Positions 44,855 to 56,004 of a stretch of DNA of 64,000 bases are shown in pieces. The DNA is from Endomychus coccineus (taxonomy: Eukaryota; Arthropoda; Insecta; Coleoptera; Endomychidae). Location of the stretch: assembly GCA_958510875.1 (NCBI GenBank), contig OY294068.1, positions 153,548,388 to 153,612,387 on the forward strand, read 5' to 3'. Made by a program: the position numbers and the translations under genes. The notes beneath the pieces are model-generated. The model did not search any database. It was not told the DNA's origin and was given only the letters and a program-made list of their open reading frames with translations. The stretch's first letter is position 1. Every line of letters starts with the position of its first letter.

Positions 44855-45944
44855 GGTCTATAACAATGTTAACACCTTTGATACCATGCTGCAAATTGTT
44901 GCAGCATGCTAGGATGCATGTAAGTAATTCCGGTATTATATATGTCATTTATTATTCTGCATGCAAATAAATGCAAAATTATAATTCTTTTTATCGTCGC
45001 TAAATAGAGTAATAAATTTGTCAAGTTTATTATCAGAATTGTTCATATTGTTTATTACGGCTTGTTCAGCCTAGATAATGAACCACGTGGTTGGTTTCGT
45101 ATTATTCCGTAGTACCTTGAATTGACATTCTTCTCGATACAGTAGCAGCACTTTATGCTGTAGTTTTGGTGATATAACGGGATAATTAATTGATCTGGGT
45201 GAACATATATAAAGCCATATTTCTCAGTAACTGCTTTATGGGAGATGACTTTCTGTTATTACTTGGATAGGTTATAGTCATTTAGAAACGACGATCCCTA
45301 TTCCGAGTTTCATAACTATTATTCCAGCATAGTTATTTTAAACTGATATCAAATCATTCTCTTTCAGATTTCAATATTATAATTTGATAAATTGTTATTA
45401 TCTGCTAAACAAATTTCATATTATTCATTTATTCTCTTCAAGGCTTCAATTCCTTTTCATAATTTTGAATATAAATGTTGAGTAGATAATACAATCAGTT
45501 GTGAGATTATTTTGTTCCTGCTGATACAGTTATTTTTCCCTCGAACTTGAGGTCAAGATATTGCTCGCATTGTCTCTATTTCACGGTTCAAACGATCAAG
45601 ACGTCTCCTTTCTTTTTCTCGTGCCGTGTTGTAGAAGAATTCCTAGCAGAGCACTTCCAACACGCTCATGAAAATTTCAAGAACGATAAAAATTTCTTAG
45701 TTGGAATTGCCAAATTTTCATAATCAGCTGTTTATGATCTCTTTTCAAAATTATTGTTATCGAATATAATTAACTTCCCCAAGTTGAACTTTTGATTTAA
45801 AATGTAGTTTTGTTTCATAAATTATATTGAGATTTAATTCAATCAAATTATTGAAACTCGTAATTTGTTTCACTATTAATTTTTTTCTAAGCATATTTCT
45901 TTGTGAATCATAATAATGTTGTTCTCTATTATAATTCCCTAAAA
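44855..45944. other. No gene recognised
   Basis: AT-rich. A GCTGCAAATTGTTGCAGCATGC palindrome-like patch lies near 44889-44912. Confidence 0.4.
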
Positions 45945-46174
45945 CAGGGGTCTCCAAACTACGGCCCACATGCCAAATCCAGCTCGCCAGTGTCATTTAT
46001 CCGGCCCGTTAATGGCTTACTGTTGTTATTGTTGTTTTGATAAGTTAGATAAAAACACACAGAAAATGATAATAACTCGGTTGTGGTTACTTGCTAACTA
46101 ACTAAGCTGAATGACAAGTATAACACGTAGAAAATTCAACTTGAGCATAATAACTAACAAATAGCTGAAATGAA

Positions 46175-46583
46175 TCTCACTAATATTATAAACATTATGA
46201 CATATAAACATATAACATATGAACATTATCTTTATATACATAGTTCTACGTGTGTATGTCACTGAACTCCTCCTAAACGGCTGGACCGATTTGAATCAAT
46301 TTTTTTGTATGCGTTTGGGTGGTGCCCTGGATGGTGTAGATTTACAAATCAGCCCGGCAGATGGCGCTGCAGTCGGTATCTAGGTTATTTATCTATACTG
46401 CAACTAAACGGCTGGATCGACTTCAATGAATATTTGTGTATGCATTCATTCCTTCATTCATTCATTCATTCATTTTATTTATAATATCAAAACACAGCGT
46501 ACAAAAAAATTAAATGCATTGAATGAATACATACACAGAATGAACATGTTGTCATGCAGGACAACGTCTGTCGGGTCCGCTAG
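46175..46583 (+). mobile_element. Non-autonomous Helitron with canonical ends
   Basis: Begins TCTCACTAATATTATAAA after an A, and ends with GACAACGTCTGTC (hairpin) then GGGTCCGCTAG before a T. Both ends are the well-known insect Helitron termini, and insertion between A and T is as expected. The interior has a duplicated phrase (AAACGGCTGGACCGATTT / AAACGGCTGGATCGACTT) and an (ATTC)n stretch at 46443-46475. No ORF. 409 bp. Confidence 0.85.
46443..46476. repeat. (ATTC)n microsatellite
   Basis: CATTCATTCCTTCATTCATTCATTC inside the Helitron. Confidence 0.85.
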
Positions 46584-46742
46584 TAAAATATAAAATACTA
46601 ATGAGATTTATGTAATTGTGATTTCCCACTGACAATAGTTTGTAGTTTATATTATCATAATATAAAGATTCTTGACCCAGTATGAATTATATATAAAAAT
46701 TCTCTGGAAATAGGTCACAATAACAATCAGTTTCAAATTTTC

Positions 46743-46784
46743 GTCTTTACGTACGTTTCGGTCTCACGACCTTCATCAGAAGAC
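46743..46784 (-). ncRNA. Hammerhead-like motif, minus PLE arm
   Basis: On the minus strand: GTCTT, CTGATGA, A, GGTC-GTGA-GACC, GAAA, ACG-TA-CGT overlap, A, AAGAC. The core is complete, stem II is 4 bp, stem I 5 bp perfect. Stem III is the self-complementary ACGTACGT, so it could pair between two molecules, as described for minimal PLE hammerheads. Confidence 0.75.
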
Positions 46785-47157
46785 TTATTATGTAAAAAGA
46801 GGGTTAATTAAACTAATTAGCACAAGCGTCCATATCGCACAATTTTCAATCAAAAAGCCCACGCCGTCGAAACGAACAGAACCACGAATAATCGAAAATT
46901 GTATCGTTAATATTAAAGTATAATTTTTTGTAACAAGAATCCACTGTTCAGTAAAATTCTCATAATATACAAACGCATATTGCTACGGTCTCAAAGCAAC
47001 TGAAGTTCGAAGCTATTTGTTGATATTTACTCGAACCAGATGTAGCTTTAAGACGTACTTGAAAAGGTTTTAGACCTGCATTGGAATTTACTTTAAGCGT
47101 TCTTCCTAAAATATACTTTTAACATTATAAAGACGCATGTAGGAATTTGCAAGAGTT

Positions 47158-47500
47158 TTAATTAATCAAGTTAGTATAAATCTGACTCAATCCCTGAATA
47201 TCATTCCTATGGTTCACAGAATTGGAATCCCGTTTTATGTGAATCATCTCCAGGATAGATCTTTCATAATAATTGGTTTCTTTAGTTAAAATATCAACAT
47301 TTTTGTAATCAAATTGATGGTTATAATCAAAGCAGTGTTTAGCAAGGGCGGTGGAATTTTCTAAGTTATTATTTCTTGTGCTATACTTATGGCCGTACAT
47401 TCTTTTTTGTAAATATTGTTTAGAGATTCCAGTATAAGTTCCATCACAATCTAAACAATTCAATTTATATACTGTGTGGGTTTGTTTATCTTCAGGTATT
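47158..47500 (-). pseudogene. GIY-YIG domain of the minus PLE arm
   Basis: The open frame from 'MNCLDCDGTYTGISKQYLQKRMYGHKYS' through 'ALAKHCFDYNHQF' to 'SILEMIHIKRD' and 'IYTNLIN' holds the C-x2-C pair, the YTG version of YIG, Arg/His (KRMYGH) and the catalytic-type Glu (ILEMIHI). It lacks RT and linker because the palindrome junction cuts it. 101 codons are intact, but it is a domain fragment without its own start context. Confidence 0.8.
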
Positions 47501-48091
47501 ACAGGATTGGAAGAACGAATGAATGGCTACCCAAAAACGTTCTTCAATCCTATCATTAAAGAGAGAATAAACAAAATCTATAATGGTTCTTCATATAAAA
47601 ATAACATATTAGGTAATACAGACAATTATATAACTTTACCATACATTCCGGAGACCTCAGAAAAAATGAAGAAACGTTTGAAAAAGTACGATATAAATGT
47701 TGCGCATAAACCTACTAACTGTGTTGGGAAATATTTCTCAAATCTAAAACCTGTAATACCTAAAGATAAACAAACCCACACAGTATATAAATTGAATTGT
47801 TTAGATTATGATGGAACGTATACTGGAATCTCTAAGCAATATTTACAAAAAAGAAGGTACGGCCATAGCACAAGAAATAATAACTTAGAAAATTCCACCG
47901 CCTTTGGTAAACACTGCTTTGATTATAACCATCAATTTGATTACAAAAATGTTAATATTTTAACTAAAGAAACCAATTATTATAAAAGATCTATCCTGGA
48001 GATGATTCACATAAAACGGGATTCCAATTCTGCGAACCATAGGAATGATATTCAGGGATTGAGTCAAATTTATACTAACTTGATTAATTAA
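47474..48091 (+). pseudogene. PLE RT tail, linker and GIY-YIG, 205-codon open frame
   Basis: Starts in non-PLE or junction sequence, then 'MNGYPKTFFNPIIKERINKIYNGSS', 'LPYIPETSEKMKKRLKKYDINVAHKPTN' (the RT-to-nuclease linker), 'KDKQTHTVYKLNCLDYDGTYTGIS' (the first Cys pair lost its second Cys: DCD to DYD), 'KRRYGHSTR' and 'SILEMIHIKRDSNSAN'. Open to the normal stop. It keeps most of the nuclease but not the RT, hence a fragment; a CxxC-to-CxxY change may disturb zinc binding. Confidence 0.85.
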
Positions 48092-48465
48092 AACTCTTGC
48101 AAATTCCCACATGCGTCTTTACAATGCTAAAAGTATATTTTAGGAAGAACGCTTAAAGTAAATTCCAATGCAGGTCTAAAACCTTTTCAAGTACGTCGTA
48201 AAGCTACATCTGGTTCGAGTAAATATCAACAAATAGCTTCGAACTTCAGTTGCTTTGAGACCATAGCAATATGCGTTTGCATATTATGAGAATTTTACTG
48301 AACAGTGGATTCTTGTTACAAAAAAATTATACTTTAATATTAACGATACAATTTTCGATTATTCGTGGTTCTGTTCGTTTCGACGGCGTGGGTTTTTTGA
48401 TTGAAAATTGTGCGATATGGACGCTTGTGCTAATTAGTTTAATTAACCCCCTTTTTACATAATAA

Positions 48466-48507
48466 GTCTTCTGATGAAGGTCGTCAGACCGAAACGTACG
48501 TAAAGAC
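48466..48507 (+). ncRNA. Hammerhead-like motif, plus PLE arm
   Basis: GTCTT CTGATGA A GGTC-GTCA-GACC GAAA then ACGTACGT, A, AAGAC. Differs from the minus-arm copy only in the stem II loop (GTCA versus GTGA), a change that leaves all helices intact. One unpaired base follows the CTGATGA core in every copy in this window. Confidence 0.75.
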
Positions 48508-48569
48508 GAAAATTCAAAACTCAGTGTTATTGTGACCTATTTCCCGAGAATTTTTATGTATTGTTTATA

Positions 48570-50100
48570 TTATCAAAGAGTTTCGAGATACTCATCGATT
48601 AACTTATATCTGTGAGCATTCTTTGTGTACTTCATTTTGGAAAATGTTTTCTCATACTATAAGTAGTACCAAAAACAGAAAAAAAAAGCCACGAGCAAAT
48701 TTATTCAAATTATCAAATTGTACCCGTGGAAGACACTTATAAAATTCCAACAAACACGTGGTTTGATATTTGTTCTTAATTATGTCACTGCACTGTAAAT
48801 CCATAATTTCCATTTGAAGTTCCGGAGCTATGGTTTTAATGTCAGTATCAAAAGGATTTTGGGGAATTTTAATTTCATTCGCAATGACATCAAAGTCTGA
48901 GAAACAAGTGTCAAAATTTATCTTCAAGGCACTCAAAGCTCCGATTGCAAAATTGATGGAAGACTTAGTCTCAGTAGTGTGGCTGAATATTTCACATGTT
49001 TTGAAACGTATGAAACATTTTTTACTTAATTGTGATTGGAACAGTATTATTTTCTGCCGGAATGATTCGATATTAGTGTATAAATCAGGGAGAAGCTGGT
49101 TTTCTCGTTGCAATTTCAAAGTTCATTCATATGTTTTGTCAAATCGACATAGAATGCTAACTTCTACAGCTATTCGCTATTTTGTAATTTGGTAAGGGGG
49201 CGATGCATTTCGTTCAAAAAAGTTTCGATTACAGCTCGAAGTTCGAAAAAGCGCCGAAGGACTTCTCCCCAACTAAGCCTACGTACCGCAGTTTGATATG
49301 GTAAGTCATTTTCTCCAATCTCTTCAATAAACTCGCGGAATTGTCGATGATTCAGCCCAGTGGATCCGATGAAATTAACAACTGATATGACTGGTTTTAG
49401 ATTTTCAGACATAACTAAACATTTCCCGCCAAGGACTGTTGTTGAATGATACAATGTAAGTAATGGTTTTGAACCACCATCATTTTCTACAGCCTTTGAC
49501 TCAAGAGCAGCCACTCCTTTATTTTTACCACAAATGTTTTTGCCTCCATCATTAGTAATAGATCTGAAGTTTTTTCTTCGAAGTTTTTTTTCACTAATGG
49601 CATTCTCAACTCCCTTAAGAATATCTTCCCCGGTGGTCGTGCCGTGAATACTATCAATATCAAGAAATTCTCCATACACTTCATACCTTTTATCTGATCC
49701 TCGAATGAAAATCAACACCTGAGATCTGACACATCCGTTAGACCATCCAAGACCAAAGGGAACACCACTCAACATGTCAATTTTTGTCAGATAGTTGTGA
49801 TGATATATTTTCTGCGATGTCTTCTACCCTCCGAGTACCTTTTCGGGGCACATTTCTTCGGCTACTGCAATTCTTTGATAATTTCTTCATCGGTGAATGG
49901 GTTCGCACGTTCCGCAATCTCAAGAGCCAGTCAAAAGCTGGTACGAGTTGCAGCCTCTTATTCAGTATTGAATTTCGTAAACAAAGATTGCAGCGATTTC
50001 AATCCGCACTTCGACGCTTCAAATTTCTCTGCTCGCAAACTTCCTGTATATTTTGAGTAATTTTGAAAAAGTTTCATTGATCTTTGAATTCTCTGCATTC
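48570..50100 (-). pseudogene. hAT transposase similar to GTF2IRD2, fragmented
   Basis: N-terminal part (50060-49800): 'KFEASKCGLKSLQSLFTK' and 'LALEIAERANPFTDEEIIKE' in a broken frame. Centre (ORF 49775-49170): 'GEFLDIDSIHGTTTGEDI' (the normally conserved DDE-adjacent 'L..L.....GxDI' block), 'SITNDGGKNICGKNKG' (catalytic Asp region 'TDGAPxMxGxxxG'), 'KCLVMSENLKPVISVVNFI', 'GLNHRQFREFI', 'AVRRLSWGEVLRRFFELR'. End (ORF 49119-48652): 'PELQMEIMDLQCSDIIKNKY' and, after a shift, 'YEKTFSKMKYTKNAHRYKL' (the hAT dimerisation block). Frameshifts separate the parts. Plus-strand ORFs here are shadows. Confidence 0.8.
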
Positions 50101-50169
50101 AAAGTCTACTTTTCCCTTCTTTTCATACTAGTAAATCACACACAAAACCAACAAGTCAAATCAAAATAC

Positions 50170-50485
50170 TGTTACGAAGGTGTCTTTCGAACACGCACAA
50201 ACAGGTTTTAAGGAGTCACGTACTACTTTATTTCACAACAGACAGTTTGGCTTTCTCCGCCTTCCCTGGGCGGTCTGACTTGCGGTCGCGTTGCTATCCT
50301 TATACTCCAATTGCTGCCAACTAGAAGCGAATGGAATACACCAGATCTTTCTCGAAACAACGAGATTATAAGCGAATGTTTAATTGCTACTGCGTTTTCG
50401 AGAGTACTACTAGCGCTATCTGTTAGCGATAAAGAGCAGTACCACTATCTATTTCAGCGTATGATGACGTGTCACTGTCGTAACA
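50170..50485. mobile_element. Possible solo LTR
   Basis: Begins TGTTACGA and ends TCGTAACA, an 8-bp perfect inverted repeat with the TG...CA form of LTRs, 316 bp apart, in a less AT-rich block. I could not find a matching 4-5-bp target duplication (AATAC left, ATGAA right), so the call is tentative. It sits between the hAT coding relic and the hAT right TIR. Confidence 0.4.
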
Positions 50486-50989
50486 ATGAAATACAGTCAG
50501 TATACAATAGTAATTGAACTAGCCAATTTATCGACCTTATGCTCGCTCAGGGCGCGTATTTGGCGACTAGTCTAGAAATTATAGATGATGGCAAGAAAAT
50601 TGAAACGGTTTCGGCCTTCGGAACTTACTGGAGTAACCAGGATGACTCTAAGGCTGGAAAGTTTGGAGGCCCCTGCCTTAGAGAAATAAAACCAAATTTT
50701 TAAGTTGAACCTTGTCTTTATTTTGTCTTATATAATCATCAACATGTATCCACGTCGTAATGCTAGAAATTCTTGATTGAGGACTCTTCCGTATCTTTTC
50801 GTAAACAGTTGGCCCTCATAAAATGCAGTCCTATTTAATCAAGAATCGAAGGATACGTTTCATAACGAGCCCTGAGGTAAATTAATTCCCTGAGCTAGTT
50901 GGGGTCATTAGAGACACAAAAGGTTTTTTCAAAACCTTACAACACTAGATATTCTATTCCTAACAAATATGCAGCATCGCTAGGTCGTC

Positions 50990-51140
50990 GGTGTGAAGAC
51001 AAAAGAACGTCACGTTGTTGAATGCGTCAGGAAGCTCGCCGCCATAAAATATTGGCCAGATATTTTGACCGTATAGTACGTGGATCAACACACAAGTGTA
51101 GAGACAAATGAGGTATTTTATTAGTTCTAGAACTTTGTTT
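50990..51140. repeat. Repeat related to 51800-51955
   Basis: AACGTCACGTTGTTGAATGC ... ACAAATGAGGTATTT here corresponds to AACGTCACATTGTTGAATGC ... ACAAATGAGGTATTT at 51820. Another part of the same repeat lies inverted at 52085-52165 (AATGCACGTTCATG). Probably fragments of one inverted-repeat element. No coding content. Confidence 0.65.
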
Positions 51141-51506
51141 CAAAAGCTATCTTAAATATTATTGACATTTGCGATGTCTGACTTCAGAACAATACCCCCG
51201 GATTTTACGAGAGGATTCATTGAATTGTAGGGTGCACAACTTCTCTCTGGAAAACAAACCCATAATATGCTTACAGAGTGCTGATGAATAAGTTAAAAAC
51301 TGATCAACCCAATACAACAAAAAATCTAATGATTAAATATGATACAAGGTGATTTTGGGATGGAGTATGAAATAATACAAAAATCAAAGAGAAATGGTTC
51401 CAGATCTGACGATATATATAATATAATGAGATATCAAGACAATCCACTTCCATGGATGGCATGGTGCACGCAGCTGCCATTAAGGTCGATAAACACTGTC
51501 GTTGAT

Positions 51507-51747
51507 CATAGTCAAAGTATAAAGGTCTGTTGGAGCCTCCCTTCTAATCTTTTTAAAATTCGAGTGCAAGCTGATTGGTCGTTTATTTTGATTATTTAAT
51601 GTTTTTGACGACGACATAATATGATGTTGTTATGTGCCGGCGACGAGCCGATGAGAGCAAATCTGTGATTGGAGGAAACAGGTGACGTCACCAAGCGCGA
51701 GAAACTATAGTAGGGAGGCTCCAATAGACCTTTATACTTTGACTATG
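51507..51747. mobile_element. MULE-type MITE with perfect 9-bp target duplication
   Basis: CATAGTCAAAGTATAAAGG at the left is mirrored by CCTTTATACTTTGACTATG at the right; similarity of the arms runs about 36 bp and more loosely beyond. GTCGTTGAT stands on both sides (51498-51506 and 51748-51756). A 9-bp duplication is typical of Mutator-like elements. No ORF; 241 bp. It inserted into the inverted-repeat family mentioned at 50990 and 52085. Confidence 0.85.
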
Positions 51748-52511
51748 GTCGTTGATGGCTTAAGACATGAACGTGCATTCGTCAACTGGCAGGCGATGAA
51801 GCCGGTGGGTGGACAAAATAACGTCACATTGTTGAATGCACAGCTAGGAGGTTCTTCGCGTTAAAATATCTATTTTAGGTCAGATTTTTGACTGTACGTA
51901 CATTAACGTACAAGCAAGTCACAACGTGAGAAAACAAATGAGGTATTTCAGAAGTGAATTCATCAGTAGCGAAGGTACAATATACAAAACGATCAAGAGC
52001 TAAAAATGTATGGCGCACGTCACTGCCCCTATAGCCAAATCATCAACGTCCAAAGACATCTTATTTCACCACAGCAGCTAGGCGACTAAGTTCGTGTCTG
52101 TAGGTTAAACTAACGCAAGTTACTGTCTGCACGCTGATGAATGCACGTTCATGTATTGAGTCATCAACAACCGTGTATAGCGGCCGAATTACAGGTATCT
52201 TTGATTGGTTAATTTTATTTCGGTGCCGATCCCTACGGTACGTCAATGAAGTAAGGCAGCGTACTATTGTAGAATGTAGATAGAACCCAATCAACATAGA
52301 ATGGTTGAAAAAACGTTTAATTTTGTTATATACCGAGGTATATTTTTGGTTAAATGTCAACCTTGTATAAACTATAAAACGTCTGCACGAAAAACGTGAA
52401 AATACGCGTGCAATATAATGGTTGTGAACGTTTATGAAACACGTTGATTACTTGTTGAAGGAATGCTCTTCTATTTAGAATCAATTATAGATGTTTTAAA
52501 AGTATTTCAAT

Positions 52512-52773
52512 CAAAGAGTTCTATATATAGAGTAGACAAGTAGTGTGTTAAGCATAGGAAAGCACTGGTAAGTAGTCGGACATTCTGTCCTTCTTGCACA
52601 TGTAGTGCGCTCTCACTCGCACGGTCTCCCCTTCTACACCGAGACTCAACACCATTCATCGTGCAATATTCACGTGCGGGTGAGAGCGCAGTACATGTGT
52701 CGAAGAGGGACAGAATATCCGTTAACATACCAGTGAAAGGCTTAGTAGTCTACTCTATATATAGAACTCTTTG
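52512..52773. mobile_element. hAT-type foldback MITE with perfect 8-bp target duplication
   Basis: Starts CAAAGAGTTCTATATATAGA and ends with its inverse. ATTTCAAT lies on both sides (52504-52511, 52774-52781). Arms of about 110 bp, including TGCGCTCTCACTCGCACG against CGTGCGGGTGAGAGCGCA, make a near-complete hairpin. 8-bp duplication and a CA-start TIR are hAT hallmarks. 262 bp, no transposase. Confidence 0.9.
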
Positions 52774-52781
52774 ATTTCAAT

Positions 52782-54540
52782 AGGCTGAATAATCATTTAT
52801 CATGTAGATTACTTTATTACTAATGAGGTTAAAAAGAAACGCGCTGAAACTATTGGAAATTATATTTAGTGCATTATATGGAAAAATTAAAAATAAAATG
52901 AATTGTTATACCTAATATAAAAAATAATCACTACTTATTGACATTATTGTTACTGAATACACACTGAACTGCAGGTCCAATAGTTTTATTGGAACGCTGA
53001 GCTGCGGACTTGGAAGTATACCTTCGCAGCTTCTGGAAGCTAATATAAATATTAATATTGGGGTACCCTCCCCAATTTGAATGCATCATAAACTTAGAAC
53101 TTAAATTCTATAATAGTTACCTACATGGCATAAAATACACAAGAAATTAAGTTAAAAGTACCAGTGGAACAAAGCAAATGTAAATAACTGTAATTGAAGC
53201 TGCAGAAACTTTGACAAACAATACATACATTCAGATCCTGAGATATGATCACATAATAATAACTAAATATTGTGATGAAACTTACCAGTCACCAGTAGAT
53301 ACTCGGGGTCACAAAATAACAAGACAATCCTAAACGATAGAACAATACTAACAAAATGAACTGTAATACCGTCATTAATTATAATATGATTTGTGGCACA
53401 GAACAACTTCACTATTTGTGGTTGCACCCACAGTGCGCATGTGGGTAATTGTTGTGTTGTCAAAGACGGTCACGCAGACCAGTGGCGGCACTGGTACGAT
53501 CACGTTAGGTGAACAGAGGAACGCGATTTATATCGCAAGACGGCGATGATTATGGCGAACACTTTTATTCACAGGGAGAAGGTTTCTTGTCATTTAAGTA
53601 TATGATATACCACCAATAAAAGATATTTAATATACTGAGAGCTATTATAGTGCCCATTTAGGGCCGACTAATGCAGTATAACTCAGAGAAGCACCTATTA
53701 TCATTATTTCTTCTATACTCGTTAAATTTACAGAAAGTCCGTAGCGAAATAATGAACTAAATTGTGTATTACAAGCTGCAAAACATATTCGTTAGTCATA
53801 TTCGTATAATAAATATACCATAACCAAAAAAATATCAAAATATCTTTGAATACGCGTATATTAAACTATAATGCTCATTGACGTGTTGCTTGGGAATTAC
53901 GTCAGTTTCTGGTGATTGAGCTAATTGCATTAAGCACTGAGCGTCTTTGTCGCATCAATTTCAATTGAAAATGTCTATGTCGCAACAACGAACGAAATAC
54001 GAATAATTGAAAATGTAACACATTAATGTGTAAAATTTATGAATATGTATCAAAAAACCACTACACTACAATGTTTATATAGTTCTCTGACCTGAGAACA
54101 AAAATCACTTTATCCAAATCTTTACAATGATAAACAAATGTATTTAAAATTGTATAACTACGATGGGAAAGATCTTTCCTGTACCGGTATTCCTGATTTA
54201 TTCAATCAGCTTTCTACATAAGCGTTAAGTAAGACACACGTTTTAGATTTCACAACCACCCTTGACCAAGATAATTTTTGATATCCCGGTACATTATGTC
54301 CCTTTAAATCAACGTATTTTAAATTCCATCGTCCTGTGTAAGCGTTCGATATGCATATTAGTATTTTATTTACTAGATATGAATAGGCTCATGTTGTAAC
54401 TTTATTGGCATAGTGCATGCGAAAGTGCGAAAGTACTTATACATTAATCAAGACAGAAATAGTTTCCTGTGAACTGTACGAAACCAAGGAGTAAGTTACA
54501 AAACTAACGAAATGAAACTAAACTAATCGAATATAACAGC
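52782..54540. other. No gene recognised
   Basis: AT-rich with no supported coding sequence. CAGTGGCGGCACTGG at 53480-53494 is a small palindrome-like start that might mark another element, but I see no partner end. Confidence 0.4.
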
Positions 54541-55600
54541 GGCAACATGATAATAGCTGTGGGGGTTTTCAAACCTCCTGCCATCCCATCTAGCGGACTT
54601 TAGACATGTCACGTAGTGCCCTCTCCTACTGTCAACAGCACAGACCAACGCCTTAATTGGAGAGGAGACGGTCTTTCGAACCATCTGGGCCCCTCTCCCC
54701 CTGTCTACTCGTGTTCAGTGCTAAACAACTTTCGTTTGTCGAGTAGCCCTCGGCCTCATCTCATCGGCCTACTACATATCATTATTCTGGCCGCGAATTC
54801 ATCACCCAGAAGCCTGGGATAGGAAGCACAGACACCAGACCTTAGGAGTAAAGCCATGTGGTGCAGCATACAGCCACGCAGAGGCAGCTGTTTTATTCGC
54901 CCCCGGCCGGACTACTTTAGGCGTACCCACTACGGGCACTGCTCGCTAGACTATATTATTGCCCCTTCTGGGCTATAGTCAACTCCATCTTCTCGTATAA
55001 CCTGTTTTACCAGGAACGTTAGACGAGTAATCATTCGGCTTTGTTCAAATAGCCAACCGCATATGTCTACCAAGCCCGTGAATCCATTTTGGTCGTTCTT
55101 GGATAAGAATGCACTATATCATGGCTTTAGTGTTGAAATGTATATGGTGCACAGTTCACCGGATCTTTTTCAGTGACAAATGGTAGTTTCATCAAGATGG
55201 GTATCTCGAGTCTCGCAAAAAGGACGTTGCTTGCTGAAGCTACTCTCAGAGTCATCCGCACCATGTAGTTCTCTCTCGAGATTAGCGGCAACAGAGTATT
55301 TTGTATTACAATCTCAAATTGACAGAACCTTGCGAGGATACAAAAATAGCTTGTCGCCAAAACCTAAAACGCTTAGGTTTACCCCGCTCCTATCTAGGAG
55401 TATTTCAGCTCTTGTTTTGATAAACTCTTCAGAATGGGCTAAACCTAGTAAGATTTGGCAGAACTGGAGTATTCTACTTTCAGTTCAGGTTAATATAGCT
55501 ATTTCAGGTGTGCTTGCAAATATGCCAAGCACTGGTTCTGGTTTGATGAATTCTGAAGCTGCAAATTCCTGGACAGTAGAGTAGATACCTCAATTCCCTC
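54541..55600. other. GC-richer block, unrecognised
   Basis: From about 54580 to 55080 the base composition rises sharply against its surroundings and stops thin out, as in a decayed coding or 5' region of an element. ORFs 54616-54822 and 55180-55584 (134 codons, + strand; Ser/Leu-rich) overlap an equally open minus frame (55127-55360), so the coding strand cannot be chosen. No domain recognised. Confidence 0.35.
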
Positions 55601-56004
55601 GATGCCCTAATGGCAGGGTATCCATATCAGAGTTACTTTCTTCTTGTTGCCTGAGCATACAAGAGCCTTTTGTCAGGGCCATACCGTTCTTAGGTTACAA
55701 CGATTGGAACTGATTGCTTTGAGAGTCAATTGCTGACAACAACAATGAAGGTAGTGAAGAAAGAAAGTATAAGAATTTCTAATTACATTCCTTACTCAAA
55801 ATTATGATAAAATATAGATTTATTCAAAGTAAATATTATATAAAAGTTTCAGCGCTCACGGTAACGAATTGTACATAATATGATATAATCTTCAGGTAAT
55901 TTTTAAGAAAACAATCATAATATGATGGACAAAAGAGAATTTGTAGAAGATTTGAATAATTGGTATCACCCAAGTATGAGGTTAAATCTCATCTTCAGGC
56001 ATAT

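Larger units (their letters stand above)
46690..48556. mobile_element. Head-to-head palindromic Penelope-like element
   Basis: The minus-strand arm (47500 down to about 46690) and the plus-strand arm (47503 to 48556) both carry the GIY-YIG region, the same 3' untranslated sequence and a hammerhead motif, ending at CCGAGAATTTTTAT-like edges. They meet near 47500, where GTATTACAGG joins ATTGGAAGAACG. The plus arm is longer, reaching the RT C-terminus ('MNGYPKTFF'). PLEs often have an inverted 5'-truncated copy attached; this is a clear case. No RT palm is present. Confidence 0.85.
45945..50675 (-). mobile_element. GTF2IRD2-type hAT transposon hosting several later insertions
   Basis: The left end CAGGGGTCTCCAAACTACGG is mirrored at the right by GGAAAGTTTGGAGGCCCCTG (50656-50675): an imperfect TIR with the wording typical of this hAT group. 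The flanking octamers CCCTAAAA (45937-45944) and CCTTAGAG (50676-50683) agree at 5 of 8 positions, a possible eroded duplication. The transposase relic occupies 48570-50100. Inside the element sit a Helitron (46175-46583), a palindromic PLE (46690-48556) and a possible solo LTR (50170-50485). Confidence 0.65.

Noticed and set aside
49784..50060. Two overlapping plus-strand ORFs
   Set aside because: Antisense of the N-terminal part of the hAT transposase relic.
53480..53600. CAGTGGCGGCACTGG as a hAT terminus
   Set aside because: No matching inverted end or 8-bp duplication could be found downstream.
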